From assembly GCF_000332195.1 (NCBI RefSeq), contig NZ_KB235922.1, positions 5,305,322 through 5,369,321 on the forward strand: a stretch of DNA of 64,000 bases, read 5' to 3'. Positions 38,104-47,931 of this stretch are shown here, piece by piece. The DNA is from Pleurocapsa sp. PCC 7319. Lineage in GTDB: Bacteria; Cyanobacteriota; Cyanobacteriia; Cyanobacteriales; Xenococcaceae. How positions within the stretch are numbered: the stretch's first letter is position 1; every line of letters begins with the position of its first letter. The translations under genes and the position numbers were made by a program. A model generated the notes under the pieces. The model was not told the DNA's origin, did no database searches, and was given only the letters and a program-made list of their open reading frames with translations.

Positions 38104-38250
38104 AAGTAATGGGAGTTCGGAGTTATAGAAAAACGTGGTATTAATTACCGTCAATTCGGTTTAAGCTGTATCCCTTACGAATGGGGAGATTTAAAAAATA
38201 GTTTTTTGAGGTAATTTTAGAACTTTGGCTCAATTTAAAATTTCTTAAAA

Positions 38251-38277
38251 GCTAATGGCTAATGGCTAATAGCTAGC
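38251..38277. repeat. STRR: GCTAATG/GCTAATA units
   Basis: Two GCTAATG units, one GCTAATA and a diverged fourth (GCTAGCC) lie between the P450 and the AttH-like gene. The rest of the 403-base gap (37959-38361) beyond this array and the MITE shows nothing else. Confidence 0.75.
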
Positions 38278-38361
38278 CCCACCGATAAATTTTCTTATTC
38301 CGAACTCAGGTTAATTAACGATAAAATCGGCATTAGTCCCATAAAAGCAAGGCAAATAGTT

Positions 38362-39534
38362 CTAAAGAACTGTATCCAGACCTTGGGTATAGCCTGTCAT
38401 TTCCACGTAACCTTTCGCTTGGACAGGTTTTTCCTGTTGTCGTCCCTGAAACTCAACTGCTCCTTCCCAATAGGTGGTAGATAAGTTTAGTTCTTGATTT
38501 GCCATCAAAGGCTTCCCTGTTAAGGTCAAATCTAGTTTGGGAATTGACAACTGCCATTTAGAAGGATATTCTCCTTGGCTAGTAGGGCTTTTCCAAGTGT
38601 CTAATATTTGTAACTGCCAATCCTGAGAAGTTAAAGGTTGGACTGTACCATCAGCAGAAATAAAAGTTCCACCAGAGGTAGGGGAAATAGTCCCATCTTC
38701 TTTCCTTAGCACATACAACATCAGGGCTGTACCTCGATCAAACTGGAGAGAAAACCAGTCCCAACCAACAGTTCCAGGGCTGAGACTACTAGTAGAATAT
38801 TCATGATCTTTCCAAGTAAGACCTGTTACGTCAAAGATTTCATCAGCAATAGTAATAGTTCCCTTAGTTTGTTGTTGAATAATAGAATAGTAGATTGAGG
38901 CATTGCCTGGCTCTTGCCCTTTAACGCTATATCCGCGATCGCCCTGGAGGATTGGTGGTAATGTTTCCTGGAGTGTCAGGTCTAAGGCAACTTCATCGGT
39001 TTTCGCGACTAATTGTACCTGTCCTGGTGCTAACTCAGTAGCTGACCAATCTTCTAACCAGACCTGATAGGGACTTGCTTGCGCCCCTGCTAATCCCATT
39101 CCTCCTCGGCTAAAACGCTCTTTTTGGTAGAAGGATTGCCGATCAATATCACTGATAGTGAAGTGAGCAAAGTAAACTTGATTGCTGCGCCAATTCGACG
39201 AGCGATCGCTAGTCAAACTTGCTGTTTCAGGTGTTAAAGCTCGCCGAAAAATGGTTAATTGAAAACCAAAGGGACGACCCGATGCAGTCTCCAAGTTGCC
39301 AGTATAGTACCACCACTCTGTTTGATAATCTTCATGAGAGCCTAAATCTCTGGGAAATATCATTTCTTGAGGTTCATATACTCGGCTAAAAGTATTTTCA
39401 GACTCAGAAGACTCTGGTTGCAACCAGGAAACAGTTGCTTTACCTGTAGCTGTTACTTGGGGTTGCGGTAAGAGAGTGAAAATAAGACCCGCTAATACAA
39501 TTAGTAAAAAAGCTAGAATCGATAATCTTTTCAT
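38362..39534 (-). CDS. AttH/CrtC-like lipocalin-fold protein
   Basis: A hydrophobic N-terminal segment (about 5-22) is probably a signal or anchor. The mature part matches the AttH / carotenoid 1,2-hydratase-like family: EMIFPRDLGSHEDYQTEWWYYTGNL, then FGFQLTIFRRAL and TWKDHEYSTSSLSPGTVGWDWFSLQF. Family structures are paired lipocalin-like barrels that bind hydrophobic ligands. It lies downstream of an ABC ATPase and a FtsX-type permease in the same direction, which is the AttEFGH gene set. It should therefore be the periplasmic partner of that exporter; a carotenoid role is less likely. Confidence 0.88.
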   Translation of the reverse strand: MKRLSILAFLLIVLAGLIFTLLPQPQVTATGKATVSWLQPESSESENTFSRVYEPQEMIFPRDLGSHEDYQTEWWYYTGNLETASGRPFGFQLTIFRRALTPETASLTSDRSSNWRSNQVYFAHFTISDIDRQSFYQKERFSRGGMGLAGAQASPYQVWLEDWSATELAPGQVQLVAKTDEVALDLTLQETLPPILQGDRGYSVKGQEPGNASIYYSIIQQQTKGTITIADEIFDVTGLTWKDHEYSTSSLSPGTVGWDWFSLQFDRGTALMLYVLRKEDGTISPTSGGTFISADGTVQPLTSQDWQLQILDTWKSPTSQGEYPSKWQLSIPKLDLTLTGKPLMANQELNLSTTYWEGAVEFQGRQQEKPVQAKGYVEMTGYTQGLDTVL

Positions 39535-39825
39535 GTTATTCGTAACTACTTTTTGGGGATGATTTGTTCACCAAGAGTTTAGTAAAATCTCTGTAAGCTT
39601 ATAGCTCTAGATATTAAAATTGCGACCGCCATTATTTTGCTTTACGTATTTAAAAGCTCTTCCCAACCCTTTTTGCAGAATATCAGCAAACAAAAATTGA
39701 TGTTTATTGTTTATCATTACCTTATTACTCTGATCTGCTGACAACCTAAGTGCGATCGCTTTTTATCCAAATCCATAGAAAAGTGCGATCGCGTAGTGGC
39801 AGGCTTGACTAAGGCGCGCTTTCTC

Positions 39826-40407
39826 TCAATCAAAGATTTCGGATAAATCTACAATTAATCCAGGCATAATATCTTCGCCAGATAGGGTTAAAGGATTCTC
39901 TAGTACTTCTTTGTTTTTCCCCTGACGGTAAATTTCTACTTGTTTATCATCGGGATTAATCAACCAACCTAACTTGACTCCACAGTTCATATATTCTCTC
40001 ATTTTGTTTTGCAAATCATCGAGATCGTCGCTAGGACTCATAAGTTCAAGAACAAAATCAGGATCGATAGGTGCAAATTTTCTTCGTTGTTGTTTGGTTA
40101 AACTGTTCCATTTGTCTAAAGTTACCCAGCTAACATCAGGAGAACGAACAGCATTATTAGATAGCTTAAACCCAGTGGAAGAATCAAAAACTTTTCCCAG
40201 TTTGTTTTGCTTATTCCAAAGTTTAATTTGAAAAGCAAGTTCTAAATTACGATCGCCAGTTTCACTACCAGTAGGAGACATAAAAATTAATTGTCCTTCT
40301 GAATTAGTTTCCAATCGAGCATCAGGATTGTCACGAGAAAGCATCTCTAAATCGCGATCGCTAATTTTATCGACTAGGGACGAAAGATTCAATGTGAGTG
40401 AAGTCAT
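39826..40407 (-). CDS. Uma2-family putative restriction-endonuclease-fold protein
   Basis: This 193-residue protein has the usual Uma2 (DUF820) sequence: RSPDVSWVTLDKW and FAPIDPDFVLELMSPSD, giving the PD-(D/E)xK core Asp and Glu, followed by LGWLINPDDKQVEIYR. Such genes occur in many copies in cyanobacteria and have no proven substrate. It lies 56 bases downstream of the ABC permease and about 290 bases before the AttH-like gene, so it interrupts the transporter set. It may be a late arrival. Confidence 0.88.
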   Translation of the reverse strand: MTSLTLNLSSLVDKISDRDLEMLSRDNPDARLETNSEGQLIFMSPTGSETGDRNLELAFQIKLWNKQNKLGKVFDSSTGFKLSNNAVRSPDVSWVTLDKWNSLTKQQRRKFAPIDPDFVLELMSPSDDLDDLQNKMREYMNCGVKLGWLINPDDKQVEIYRQGKNKEVLENPLTLSGEDIMPGLIVDLSEIFD

Positions 40408-40463
40408 AGAATCATCTATGGAATTAAGATAGGGCTATTTTAGCGTACAGATATATCTTCCTA

Positions 40464-43028
40464 CTATTCCTCTCGAATTGCCGTAGCAACTACCATATTT
40501 CCTAAACGCCATGCTGGATAGATTCCTGCTAATAAACCTGCTACTACTGCGACAATTAAAGACTGCCAAAAATAACTAGGTTGTAGTTGCATTTGTAAAG
40601 TCCAACCAAAGGAACGCACATTAATCACATAGATTAAAATCCATGCCAGAGCATAGCCTAAAGGCATAGCGAGGACTCCTGCCACACTTCCCATCAAGCC
40701 TGTTTCTAGGAGTGTTAACCGCCATAGTTGACTAGGGGTCATTCCTGTAGCTCTTAAAATACCTAATTCTCTAGTCTTCTCTAACTGGAGACTCATCAAA
40801 GCACTAAGAACGCCAATAAAAGCGACTATTATTGCTAGCAGACGCAAGGCACTCGTAATGGCAAAAGTGCGATCAAATATTTCGAGAGAACCAGATCTTA
40901 GATTTTGATTGGATTGAATGAACAAATCCTGTCTACCTCGAAAATGAGTTTTTAATTCAGAGACTATTGCTTCTACTGATTGTCCAGGTTGCACAAACAG
41001 TCCTAGGGAAGCAACACTATCATCCTGCCAAAGCTCAATAAACAGGTCATCATCAATTAAGATTGTTCCTTGGTCAGAAGAATAATCGTAGAACACGGCG
41101 ACAACAGGAAAACTCCGCGTACCTAAAGTTGTCTCCAAGGTAATAGTTTCAGGGGGGTCGTCTAAATTTTCTTTAAGCATCAAAGCTTCAGAGATAATTA
41201 CCCCTCCTTCCTCTTCCATCTGCGACCAAGGATTGCTTACATTGTCTCTAATCCAGGCATATGGGCGTTGACCGTGGGATACATCACCACCAGCAGAAAT
41301 CAATTTGACGGTGCGGTTATATTCTTCGACAACAATATCAGTTTCATTATAAGTAACCACATCTTCCAGTCCTGACCAACGTTTGATTTCAGCGATCGCT
41401 TCAGAGTCTAAACGACCAAAAACTCGATTAGCAGTAGTAGTCGGGGGAGTCACAAAAATATCTGCTTGCAAAGTTTGGTCTAGCCATTGCACCACTGTTC
41501 CCCGAAAAGAGCCAACCATAATAGAAACACCGACAATCACCGAAACGGCAACCATCAAAGCCGCGATCGCTACTGAGGTACGACTTAAAGAGCGAGAAAT
41601 AGTTCTGGGGGCAAGCTTGCCTAGCACGCCAAATAAGCCACTAGTTATCGGCGTTAATCCCTGCATTAACCAGTCAGTCAAGGGTACGGTTAACAAAGCT
41701 GCTGCTAATAAAATAGCGAACAATCCAGTAAAAGCAACGATTAGCCCCCCACCTCTCATAGCTAGCAGACTAATTGCGAGTATGGTTAAACTAGCAGAAG
41801 CTAAAACTAGCCAGGGTAAAATTTTCTGAACCTTGACCTCTAAGTTAGACCTTTGTAAAGTGCTTTGGGGGGATGTTTGCATTGCCTCTAAAGCAGGAAT
41901 TAAAGAAGCCACAATAGCAGCAGCAATACCAATAACTACACCTTTGACCAAGGTAGAAGGCGCAATAGATATTTGCCGAACACTAACCACAAAATAAAAG
42001 TCATTAATACTTTGAGTGATTAAGCCAACCACGCCATGACCAAGCAAAACCCCCAAACCAAGACCTAAAAATGAACCTAGAATACTTAGGGCGATCGCTT
42101 CTCCCAAAATCAGGGTAAATAGTTGTCCTGGGGTTGCTCCTATACATCGCAGAATGCCAAATAGCGGTCTTCTTTGCACCACACTAAAAGTAACGGTGTT
42201 ATAGATTAAGAACATCCCTACTACCAAAGCTAATAAACTTAAGGCAGTTAGATTGAGCTTAAAAGCAGCAGTCATTTGCTGAACGGCATTTTTTTGTATT
42301 TCTGCCGATTCTAGCTTTACTCCTGGGGGCAAGATAGATTTAATGGGTGCTAAATCTGCTTCGTTTTGAGCAATCAGATCGATATGACTCAAGTAACCGA
42401 TTTTGCCTAAAATTTCTTGCGCGGAGGCAATATCCGTAAACAATAAACTATCCAGAGCATCCCTAGTTAAATTATTGGCTGGTTGGATCGTCCCTACTAC
42501 ACGAGCCTTTTGCTCCTGACCAGATATATTGAGAGTTATGTAATCTCCTGCTTTTACTCCATATTGTTGACCTAAATTTTGCGACAGGATTACGGTATTT
42601 GGTTCGGTGAGAAATGCGCTTAAAGCTTCTGTGCCCTCACCGCTATCGTCGTTAAAATAACTGCGAAATGGTTTTTCGGCAAAAAGATCGACTCCTACTA
42701 GCTGTAGAGTTTGTTCTCCCAATTCTTGAGCAGATACATAACCTTCTACTACTGGGGCTGCGGGAGAGTAGCCAATTTTCCGCTCAAGCCGACGGTATAT
42801 AGATTCTTCTACGCCAGTCGGTGCCACAGAAACAATGCGATGGGTAGTACGTCCAGAAATCGCATCGGTAGACAATTCAAAAGCTCTCTGCGCCGAACCA
42901 TTGGCTAAGTCAATGGAGACGATCATCGCTACGCCCAGAGCAATACCTAGAATAAAGAGGATATATTGAAATGGTCGACGGCGCATTCTCCGCCAAGCTA
43001 GTCTCCAAAGAGGTTCATTAGATATCAA
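40464..43028 (-). CDS. ABC transporter permease, FtsX/MacB type with duplicated module
   Basis: Two FtsX modules in one chain: an N-terminal helix (about 20-40), a periplasmic domain of about 200 residues and a helix triplet (about 260-390); then helices at about 410-450 and 480-505, a second periplasmic domain, and a final triplet (about 725-850). It should move lipids or lipoproteins with the ATPase encoded just before it. The start is a TTG overlapping the ATPase stop codon by four bases (TTGA), so translation is probably coupled. The 854-residue length is that of the duplicated permeases of AttFG type. Confidence 0.9.
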   Translation of the reverse strand: MISNEPLWRLAWRRMRRRPFQYILFILGIALGVAMIVSIDLANGSAQRAFELSTDAISGRTTHRIVSVAPTGVEESIYRRLERKIGYSPAAPVVEGYVSAQELGEQTLQLVGVDLFAEKPFRSYFNDDSGEGTEALSAFLTEPNTVILSQNLGQQYGVKAGDYITLNISGQEQKARVVGTIQPANNLTRDALDSLLFTDIASAQEILGKIGYLSHIDLIAQNEADLAPIKSILPPGVKLESAEIQKNAVQQMTAAFKLNLTALSLLALVVGMFLIYNTVTFSVVQRRPLFGILRCIGATPGQLFTLILGEAIALSILGSFLGLGLGVLLGHGVVGLITQSINDFYFVVSVRQISIAPSTLVKGVVIGIAAAIVASLIPALEAMQTSPQSTLQRSNLEVKVQKILPWLVLASASLTILAISLLAMRGGGLIVAFTGLFAILLAAALLTVPLTDWLMQGLTPITSGLFGVLGKLAPRTISRSLSRTSVAIAALMVAVSVIVGVSIMVGSFRGTVVQWLDQTLQADIFVTPPTTTANRVFGRLDSEAIAEIKRWSGLEDVVTYNETDIVVEEYNRTVKLISAGGDVSHGQRPYAWIRDNVSNPWSQMEEEGGVIISEALMLKENLDDPPETITLETTLGTRSFPVVAVFYDYSSDQGTILIDDDLFIELWQDDSVASLGLFVQPGQSVEAIVSELKTHFRGRQDLFIQSNQNLRSGSLEIFDRTFAITSALRLLAIIVAFIGVLSALMSLQLEKTRELGILRATGMTPSQLWRLTLLETGLMGSVAGVLAMPLGYALAWILIYVINVRSFGWTLQMQLQPSYFWQSLIVAVVAGLLAGIYPAWRLGNMVVATAIREE

Positions 43029-43837
43029 GCCGTCACCTCCCTGTTCGGGAAATCAACCGGGTTTTCTTCTAGATGCCCTTCGTGGACTCGTAACACGCGA
43101 TCTGCTAGTTTAGCTATTTCTGGGTTATGAGTCGCCATAATCAAAGTCTTGTTTCTATTTTGGGTGAGAGCTAACAAGAGTTTTAAAACTCGTTCTCCCG
43201 TTTCTTCATCGAGATTGCCTGTCGGTTCATCCGCTAAGACCAGCATCGGATTATGAACTAAAGCTCTAGCGATCGCCACTCGTTGCTGCTGACCACCAGA
43301 TAGTTTGTCGGGAAAAGCATGAGCGCGATCTTCTAGGCCAACTTGCTCTAATAGGGTTAAAGCTTGCTTTTCTATTGACTGAATATTTTTACCAGCTAAC
43401 TCCTGGGGAAGAGTGACATTTTCCAAAACTGTTAGCGTCGGAATCAGATTAAAAAATTGAAAAACAAAGCCAATGCGATCGCGTCGAAACAGAGTGCAAT
43501 CCCGTTCGCTCATCTCATTAACTGCCGCTCCGTTAATTAATACTGTTCCAGTTGTCGGTTTTTCGATGCCACTTAACAAGTTCAAGAGAGTGCTTTTGCC
43601 ACTACCACTTTGACCCAGAAGAACAATAAATTCTCCTTGATTAAAAGTTGCCCGAACTTGATTTAAGACCAGTCGAGTATTATTCCCTTCCATAAAATTT
43701 TTGCTCAAGTCACGCATCTCAATAAAAGCTGTACTTGATGGTTTAGAGGAAGCAACCTTTAATTCTTTTGTACTATTGTTACCCTGGTTAGGGAGAAAGG
43801 AAGAAATAACGGAAAGTTTCTGAAGATTATTCCACAT
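43025..43837 (-). CDS. ABC transporter ATP-binding protein (LolD/MacB type)
   Basis: Walker A is GQSGSGKST, the signature is [15 protein letters not shown] and Walker B is [13 protein letters not shown], followed by the switch His in THNPE. It energises the permease that follows with a four-base overlap. The frame opens at a TTG at 43888; ATG 43837 gives a 270-residue protein and is preferred. The first about 40 residues before the canonical start of the fold ([10 protein letters not shown]) are not conserved. Confidence 0.93.
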   Translation of the reverse strand: MWNNLQKLSVISSFLPNQGNNSTKELKVASSKPSSTAFIEMRDLSKNFMEGNNTRLVLNQVRATFNQGEFIVLLGQSGSGKSTLLNLLSGIEKPTTGTVLINGAAVNEMSERDCTLFRRDRIGFVFQFFNLIPTLTVLENVTLPQELAGKNIQSIEKQALTLLEQVGLEDRAHAFPDKLSGGQQQRVAIARALVHNPMLVLADEPTGNLDEETGERVLKLLLALTQNRNKTLIMATHNPEIAKLADRVLRVHEGHLEENPVDFPNREVTA

Positions 43838-44029
43838 ATATATTTTGTTTTCGATATAAATCCTGTCTTTACGAAGGGATAAAAGCAATTTTAACTGAAT
43901 TTACGGAGGTGATTAGCTGTAAATTTAGATTTTAGCCGTCCGTGCGAGAAGCCCCGCGTACATGCGGACAAGTCCTTTGTGCTCCCAAGGATGTAGGAAC
44001 GAACGTCGGGATGACAGCACGGGCTGGCA

Positions 44030-44440
44030 CTAACTAGGCGTATTCTGGTTTTGAATATATTTCTTTAATGTTGATATTGTAACTCCACCACATGAAGCAA
44101 TGAAATAAGATTCATTCCAAAGAACTTTTTTCTGGTAAAAACTATTAATTTCAATAGAAAATTCTTGTCTCAATTTTCTACTTGTAACAGATTTAAGATT
44201 ACCAACAAACTTACTTATCTCCATTTGAGGGTAGTACTGAAAAAGCAAATGAATGTGATTCTCTTCCCCGTTAAATTCAATTGCTTTACAATCCCATTTA
44301 CTGCACAAGTCAATCACTACCTCTTTTAATCGGTCAATCATTGCACTGGTCAATACTTTTCGCCTGTATTTAGTTGTCAGCACCAAATGGGCTTTCATGT
44401 CTGATATCGACCTAGCACTTGATACAAAATCATTTTTCAT
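44030..44440 (-). CDS. tnpA: IS200/IS605 transposase TnpA (Y1 HUH type)
   Basis: TnpA cuts and joins single-stranded DNA at hairpin ends during 'peel and paste' transposition. The HUH motif is His62-Ile-His64 (ENHIHLLF) and the catalytic Tyr is Tyr128 (TLKKYIQNQ). The length of 136 residues is complete. The start MKNDFVSSARS is typical of the cyanobacterial members. The gene appears intact, so it could still mobilise the element although tnpB is broken. Confidence 0.92.
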   Translation of the reverse strand: MKNDFVSSARSISDMKAHLVLTTKYRRKVLTSAMIDRLKEVVIDLCSKWDCKAIEFNGEENHIHLLFQYYPQMEISKFVGNLKSVTSRKLRQEFSIEINSFYQKKVLWNESYFIASCGGVTISTLKKYIQNQNTPS

Positions 44441-44485
44441 TATTCTTGTGTTACAATCAATGTATTCTTATTTAAACACATTGAC

Positions 44486-45866
44486 TTGATTTACAACTAC
44501 CAATACCGACTAAGACCGAATACGGAGCAAAAGCTAGTACTCAATAACTGGTTTCGTATCTGTCGTTATTGGTATAACCACCAATTAGGTGAAAGGTTTG
44601 ATTGGTGGGAAAGAAATCGTAGCTACACTGATAGATGCCCTTTAATTTGTCATCTACCAGAATTAAAGGACAAACCTGAGTTTTACGGGCAGAAAAAGCA
44701 ACTGCCAGTAATCAAGAAAGATTTACTTGTTATTGGCTGGAGTGGTGAATTACTTGATTTTTCCTCTGTACCATCACAAACTTTACAAGAAGTATGTGAC
44801 AGAGTTAAAAAGGCTTTTGCTCGTTATATATCTGGAGACAAAAACAAGAAACGTAGTGGTAGACCTCGGTTTAAAAATACAGCTCGTTTCAAGTCTATGG
44901 TGTTTGAGGGTGCAAAACTTCACTCTTGTTCTGTTGGCGGTAAATGGCTATATATTGTCTTGCCTAAAATTGGTGTAGTTAATATTCGCCATCACAGACC
45001 AATACCTAATGGAGCGAAATTAAAGTCAGTTCAAGTAATCAAAAAAGCTGATGGCTGGTATATAAATTTAAGATTATTAGACAACAGTATTCCAGATTAC
45101 GAACCAGATATTATTCCAACTTGGGATAATACCCTGGGTATGGATGCGGTACTTCATAAGTCGGATTATTTGGCTACATCTGAGGGTGTTAAGCTACCAA
45201 GTTTAAAATCACTACGTATATCTAAATCTAAATTAGCTAAAGTTTCAAGGCGCAAAAATGCTCTTTAAAAAAGGTAGTAAAGCCAGACGTAAACTAGCCA
45301 AAAAAGAAGCAAAGCTACACTCCTCAATAGCTAGAGCCAGAAAAGACCATGCATACAATACGGCTAATGCACTACTTGCTACTGGCAAAAAAGTTTTTTT
45401 CCATGAGAAGTTAAACCTAAAAGGGTTGATGAAACGTAATCAACCTAAATCAGATGGCAATGGGCATTATGTACCTAATGGTCAGTCAGCTAAAAGCGGA
45501 TTGGCATTAAGTTGGACTGATGCTGCTTTTGCTCAATTTTTCAACATACTAAAGTACAAAGCCGAAAAAGCTGGTGCTTTGGTTCAAGAAGTGAATCCTG
45601 CCTATACCTCACAGCTACTCAGTTATAAAGATGAATTTGTCTTTACTGATAGCAGCATTCGAGAGTATTGGGATGAAGAATTCAAGCTTTTGATTGACCG
45701 CGACATTAACGCTGGTATCAATATCAAGAGAGTGGGGCTGGGCTTGTTCCCCACTATAAAACGCCGTAAGGGGAATCGGGTTACAATCAACTCTGTAACT
45801 AATAGTACCTTAAAGGAAGTTCTGACTATCTTACGAGGTTTTCAGAAGCCCGCGTTCTGCCGATAG
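44486..45866 (+). pseudogene. tnpB: TnpB RNA-guided nuclease gene with a +1 frame break
   Basis: The reading frame from a TTG at 44486 stops at 45268 after 260 residues; a second frame, open from 45258 to 45866, continues the same protein. The junction reads CTT-TAA-AAA in frame one, and a shift by one base gives TTT-AAA-AAA in frame two. All three RuvC acids are present: Asp220 in GMDAVLH, Glu50 of the second part (FFHEKLNLKG) and Asp149 of the second part (DRDINAGINI). The zinc-finger cysteines found in many TnpBs are absent (YTSQLLSYKDEF). A mutation is the simplest explanation; a +1 recoding of the prfB type is possible. Confidence 0.8.
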
Positions 45867-45878
45867 GCGAACGTCGGG
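45849..45878 (+). ncRNA. Right-end hairpin, probable omega RNA (reRNA) scaffold end
   Basis: CCCGCGTTC and GAACGTCGGG pair with one bulge around an inner GCC-GATA-GGC hairpin. This lies just past the tnpB stop region and before the element's right end, where IS605 elements encode the TnpB guide-RNA scaffold; the guide would run into flanking DNA from about 45888. The same place acts as the right-end substrate for TnpA. The RNA is inferred from position and fold. Confidence 0.5.
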
Positions 45879-46122
45879 AGAAGTCACTAAATATTTGTAT
45901 TAGGACTGATATTAGTTTATCAAAACCCCAATTTAGAAGTTCACCGAAGTCAGAAGGGCTTTAGTAAATAGAGTAAAATTCTGAATTTAATTTGTTAGCG
46001 ATCGCATTCTTGTAAGACAGCCCTACTGTTTTAAATGAATACTAATTTCAAATTAAATACTGACATTAGCGAAATTCGTGAATCAGGTATAAAAAAGTTG
46101 GTACAAACTTGTAACAACTACT

Positions 46123-46170
46123 AAAAAGGGCAGATGTCTCAGTAGCTTAGAAACTCCGAAACATCTGCCC
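46123..46170 (-). terminator. Terminator of tRNA-Arg
   Basis: On the minus strand GGGCAGATGT pairs with ACATCTGCCC (46161-46170 and 46128-46137 in plus coordinates); three more pairs including a wobble extend the stem to 13. A run of five T follows (A-run 46123-46127). It lies 19 bases beyond the 3' end of the tRNA. The rest of the 322-base gap shows only the right border of the insertion element. Confidence 0.85.
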
Positions 46171-46188
46171 TATATTACTTCTATCTAA

Positions 46189-46261
46189 CGAGCGCGGCAG
46201 GATTTGAACCTGCGACCTACAGAACCGGAATCTGTTGCTCTATCCCCTGAGCCACGCGCCC
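46189..46261 (-). tRNA. tRNA-Arg, anticodon CCG
   Basis: The 73-nucleotide cloverleaf has an acceptor stem GGGCGCG/CGCGCTC, a T-arm with GGTTCAAATCC and an anticodon loop TTCCGGT with CCG at positions 34-36. The discriminator base is G. No CCA is encoded, which is usual in cyanobacteria. A strong terminator follows it. Confidence 0.95.
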
Positions 46262-46338
46262 TTAATTAATCTATGATAACGGTTATCATACAATAAGTTA
46301 ATCAAGTTCAGCTTAAAATTTAACTAAGATTCAGTTAC

Positions 46339-46704
46339 TTAGTTATCAGTTAAATCAGGAAATTTTTCGGCAAAGTAGTTACCAATCAAGGTGTTTGCTA
46401 TTGACAGAACTACAGGAGCTACTAAAAAAGCAATTAAACCAGTGACATGAAATCCTGGAACGAATAAAGAAGCTAGCCAAAAACATAAACCATTGATAAC
46501 CAAGGTAAACCCACCCAAAGTTAAAATATTAAGCGGTAAAGATAATATCGATAAGATAGGTCTAACGCCACTGTTGACAATACCAATAACTAACGCTGCG
46601 AGCATTGCAGCCGGAAAGTTGGCTAAATCGACTCCAGAAAAAATAATATCAACTACCAAAAGACTCAAAGCAGTGGCTAATAAGGTTAAAAGTGTTCCTA
46701 GCAT
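46339..46704 (-). CDS. Phage-holin-family membrane protein (DUF360/YvlD type)
   Basis: The protein is 121 residues with four predicted membrane helices (about 4-22, 30-48, 56-76 and 86-108). The segment ILSLPLNILTLGGFTLVINGLCFWLAS is typical of the 4TMS 'phage holin family' or YvlD group. These are chromosomal envelope proteins widespread in cyanobacteria and not prophage genes as such; nothing around it suggests a prophage. The role is unknown. Confidence 0.88.
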   Translation of the reverse strand: MLGTLLTLLATALSLLVVDIIFSGVDLANFPAAMLAALVIGIVNSGVRPILSILSLPLNILTLGGFTLVINGLCFWLASLFVPGFHVTGLIAFLVAPVVLSIANTLIGNYFAEKFPDLTDN

Positions 46705-46951
46705 TGTTATTTTCTCCTAATTCTCTGCTGTAATTATCGTTTAATTTAGGTTAGCCAATTTTCGGATTTGAGCAATATTTTTTAGCTTCTGTTTTGCTAT
46801 TCATGTTACAAAGATAGATTTTTTTAATATTTTCTTGGTGATAAATTAATAATAACTATTAACTTTATATCGGATAATTGAAGACTAATTCTACAATATT
46901 TGTAATTCTAAATATTTGAATACAAGCCGTATAAATTCTGACTAAAATACT

Positions 46952-47128
46952 ATGAAGCTTCTACAACTTATTGCCAGTATTTTGCTGCCTCCATTAGGAG
47001 TTTTTCTAACTGTTGGTTTTGGTTCAGCTTTCATAATCAACGTTATCTTAACGTTCTTGGGCATTGTTCCAGGGATTATTCATGCACTCTGGATCTACTC
47101 CAAACAGACAGATAAAGTTAATGCTTAA
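46952..47128 (+). CDS. YqaE/Pmp3-family small membrane protein
   Basis: An ATG at 46952 opens a 58-residue frame with two membrane helices: ASILLPPLGVFLTVG and INVILTFLGIVPGIIHALWI. The LPPLGVF and LGxxPGxxHAxWI motifs are those of the Pmp3/YqaE/UPF0057 family. In yeast and plants the family affects membrane potential and salt tolerance; the bacterial role is not settled. No strong ribosome site is visible (a short A-rich run precedes the ATG). It converges with the dipeptidase gene. Confidence 0.85.
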   Translation: MKLLQLIASILLPPLGVFLTVGFGSAFIINVILTFLGIVPGIIHALWIYSKQTDKVNA

Positions 47129-47226
47129 TCAAATAAATTCACAAAAATATTCTCAATCAAATTGCAAAGTATTAAGTGATTAATGATGAGTAACAACTAA
47201 TTTTAGAGGCTATTTATAGTGATAAA

Positions 47227-47931
47227 TCAAACTCTACCATAGCGAGCGATCGCTGTATGAGAAGAGTTTTTTAAATTATAAAGCCAAGCCCACATTTGAT
47301 CACCAACAGAAAAATGCCACCACTCGCCAGGATGTCTACAAAAACCAGCATTAGTCATAACTCGATTGAGTAGTTGACGATGAAAATGATATTGTTGTCT
47401 CGATTCATCGGGATCGCTCAAATAATAGTCCGGTTGCGATCGCTCAGAAAGCTCATCAATGTCTCCCCCCATATCCAAGGTTTTACCCTGTTCATCAACA
47501 ATTGTGACATCTACTGCTGCTCCTGTACTATGAGGAGGAGGCATATTTTTGTCGAGACTAGGTGCCGCCCAAAGCTGATAAACCTGTCCCCATAAATCTT
47601 GACGTTGTTGAGCCGATAACTGTCGCTCCTTGATGTTCAGGTTTTTGACTAAAGAGTCAAATGTGTAATTAACCATAAACTGTTGTACCCCAACAGGACG
47701 ATAGGCATCATAGATTTTGATTTTCCAGTTTGGGTGTCGTTTTTCTAGTAAAAATTGTGCTTCCAGTAAGGTCTTGATAACTCCTTGACGTAAGCAGTAT
47801 GGTGATTTCTCACCGTATTCTGCTCCTAGCCTCACGTAAGGATGTGGTAACTCGACGGAAAAATTGTCTAAAGGGATGGCAATCAGAGGCTCACCGCACT
47901 CTTCGATTTTAATTTGATGATAAGGTTTCAC
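47227..47931 (-). CDS. D-alanyl-D-alanine dipeptidase (VanX/DdpX type)
   Basis: This zinc peptidase hydrolyses the D-Ala-D-Ala dipeptide. The metal-binding and catalytic motifs are HSTGAAVDVTIVD (His and Asp) and GEWWHFS (Glu and His). The Arg of YDAYRP is also in place. The 234-residue length is normal. Start is a GTG. No van-type neighbours are present, so a cell-wall recycling role is more likely than vancomycin resistance. Confidence 0.9.
   Translation of the reverse strand: MKPYHQIKIEECGEPLIAIPLDNFSVELPHPYVRLGAEYGEKSPYCLRQGVIKTLLEAQFLLEKRHPNWKIKIYDAYRPVGVQQFMVNYTFDSLVKNLNIKERQLSAQQRQDLWGQVYQLWAAPSLDKNMPPPHSTGAAVDVTIVDEQGKTLDMGGDIDELSERSQPDYYLSDPDESRQQYHFHRQLLNRVMTNAGFCRHPGEWWHFSVGDQMWAWLYNLKNSSHTAIARYGRV

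Larger units (their letters stand above)
43935..45887. mobile_element. IS200/IS605-family insertion element with divergent tnpA and tnpB
   Basis: tnpA (minus) and a frame-broken tnpB (plus) diverge from a 45-base gap. Structured ends flank them: GC-rich sequence at about 43937-44026 and a strong hairpin at 45849-45878. Both ends contain GAACGTCGGGA. The exact termini are estimates, since the IS605 group makes no target duplication. The left border is the least certain. Confidence 0.7.

Noticed and set aside
38362-39534. Carotenoid 1,2-hydratase as the function of the AttH-like gene
   Set aside because: The family match covers both AttH and CrtC proteins, and the ABC genes beside it favour the AttH exporter role.
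46339-46704. A prophage remnant, from the holin-family gene
   Set aside because: The family is common on cyanobacterial chromosomes, and no other phage-like gene is nearby.
47227-47931. A vancomycin-resistance cluster
   Set aside because: Only the VanX-type dipeptidase is present; no VanA/VanH-type or VanS/VanR-type genes are next to it.
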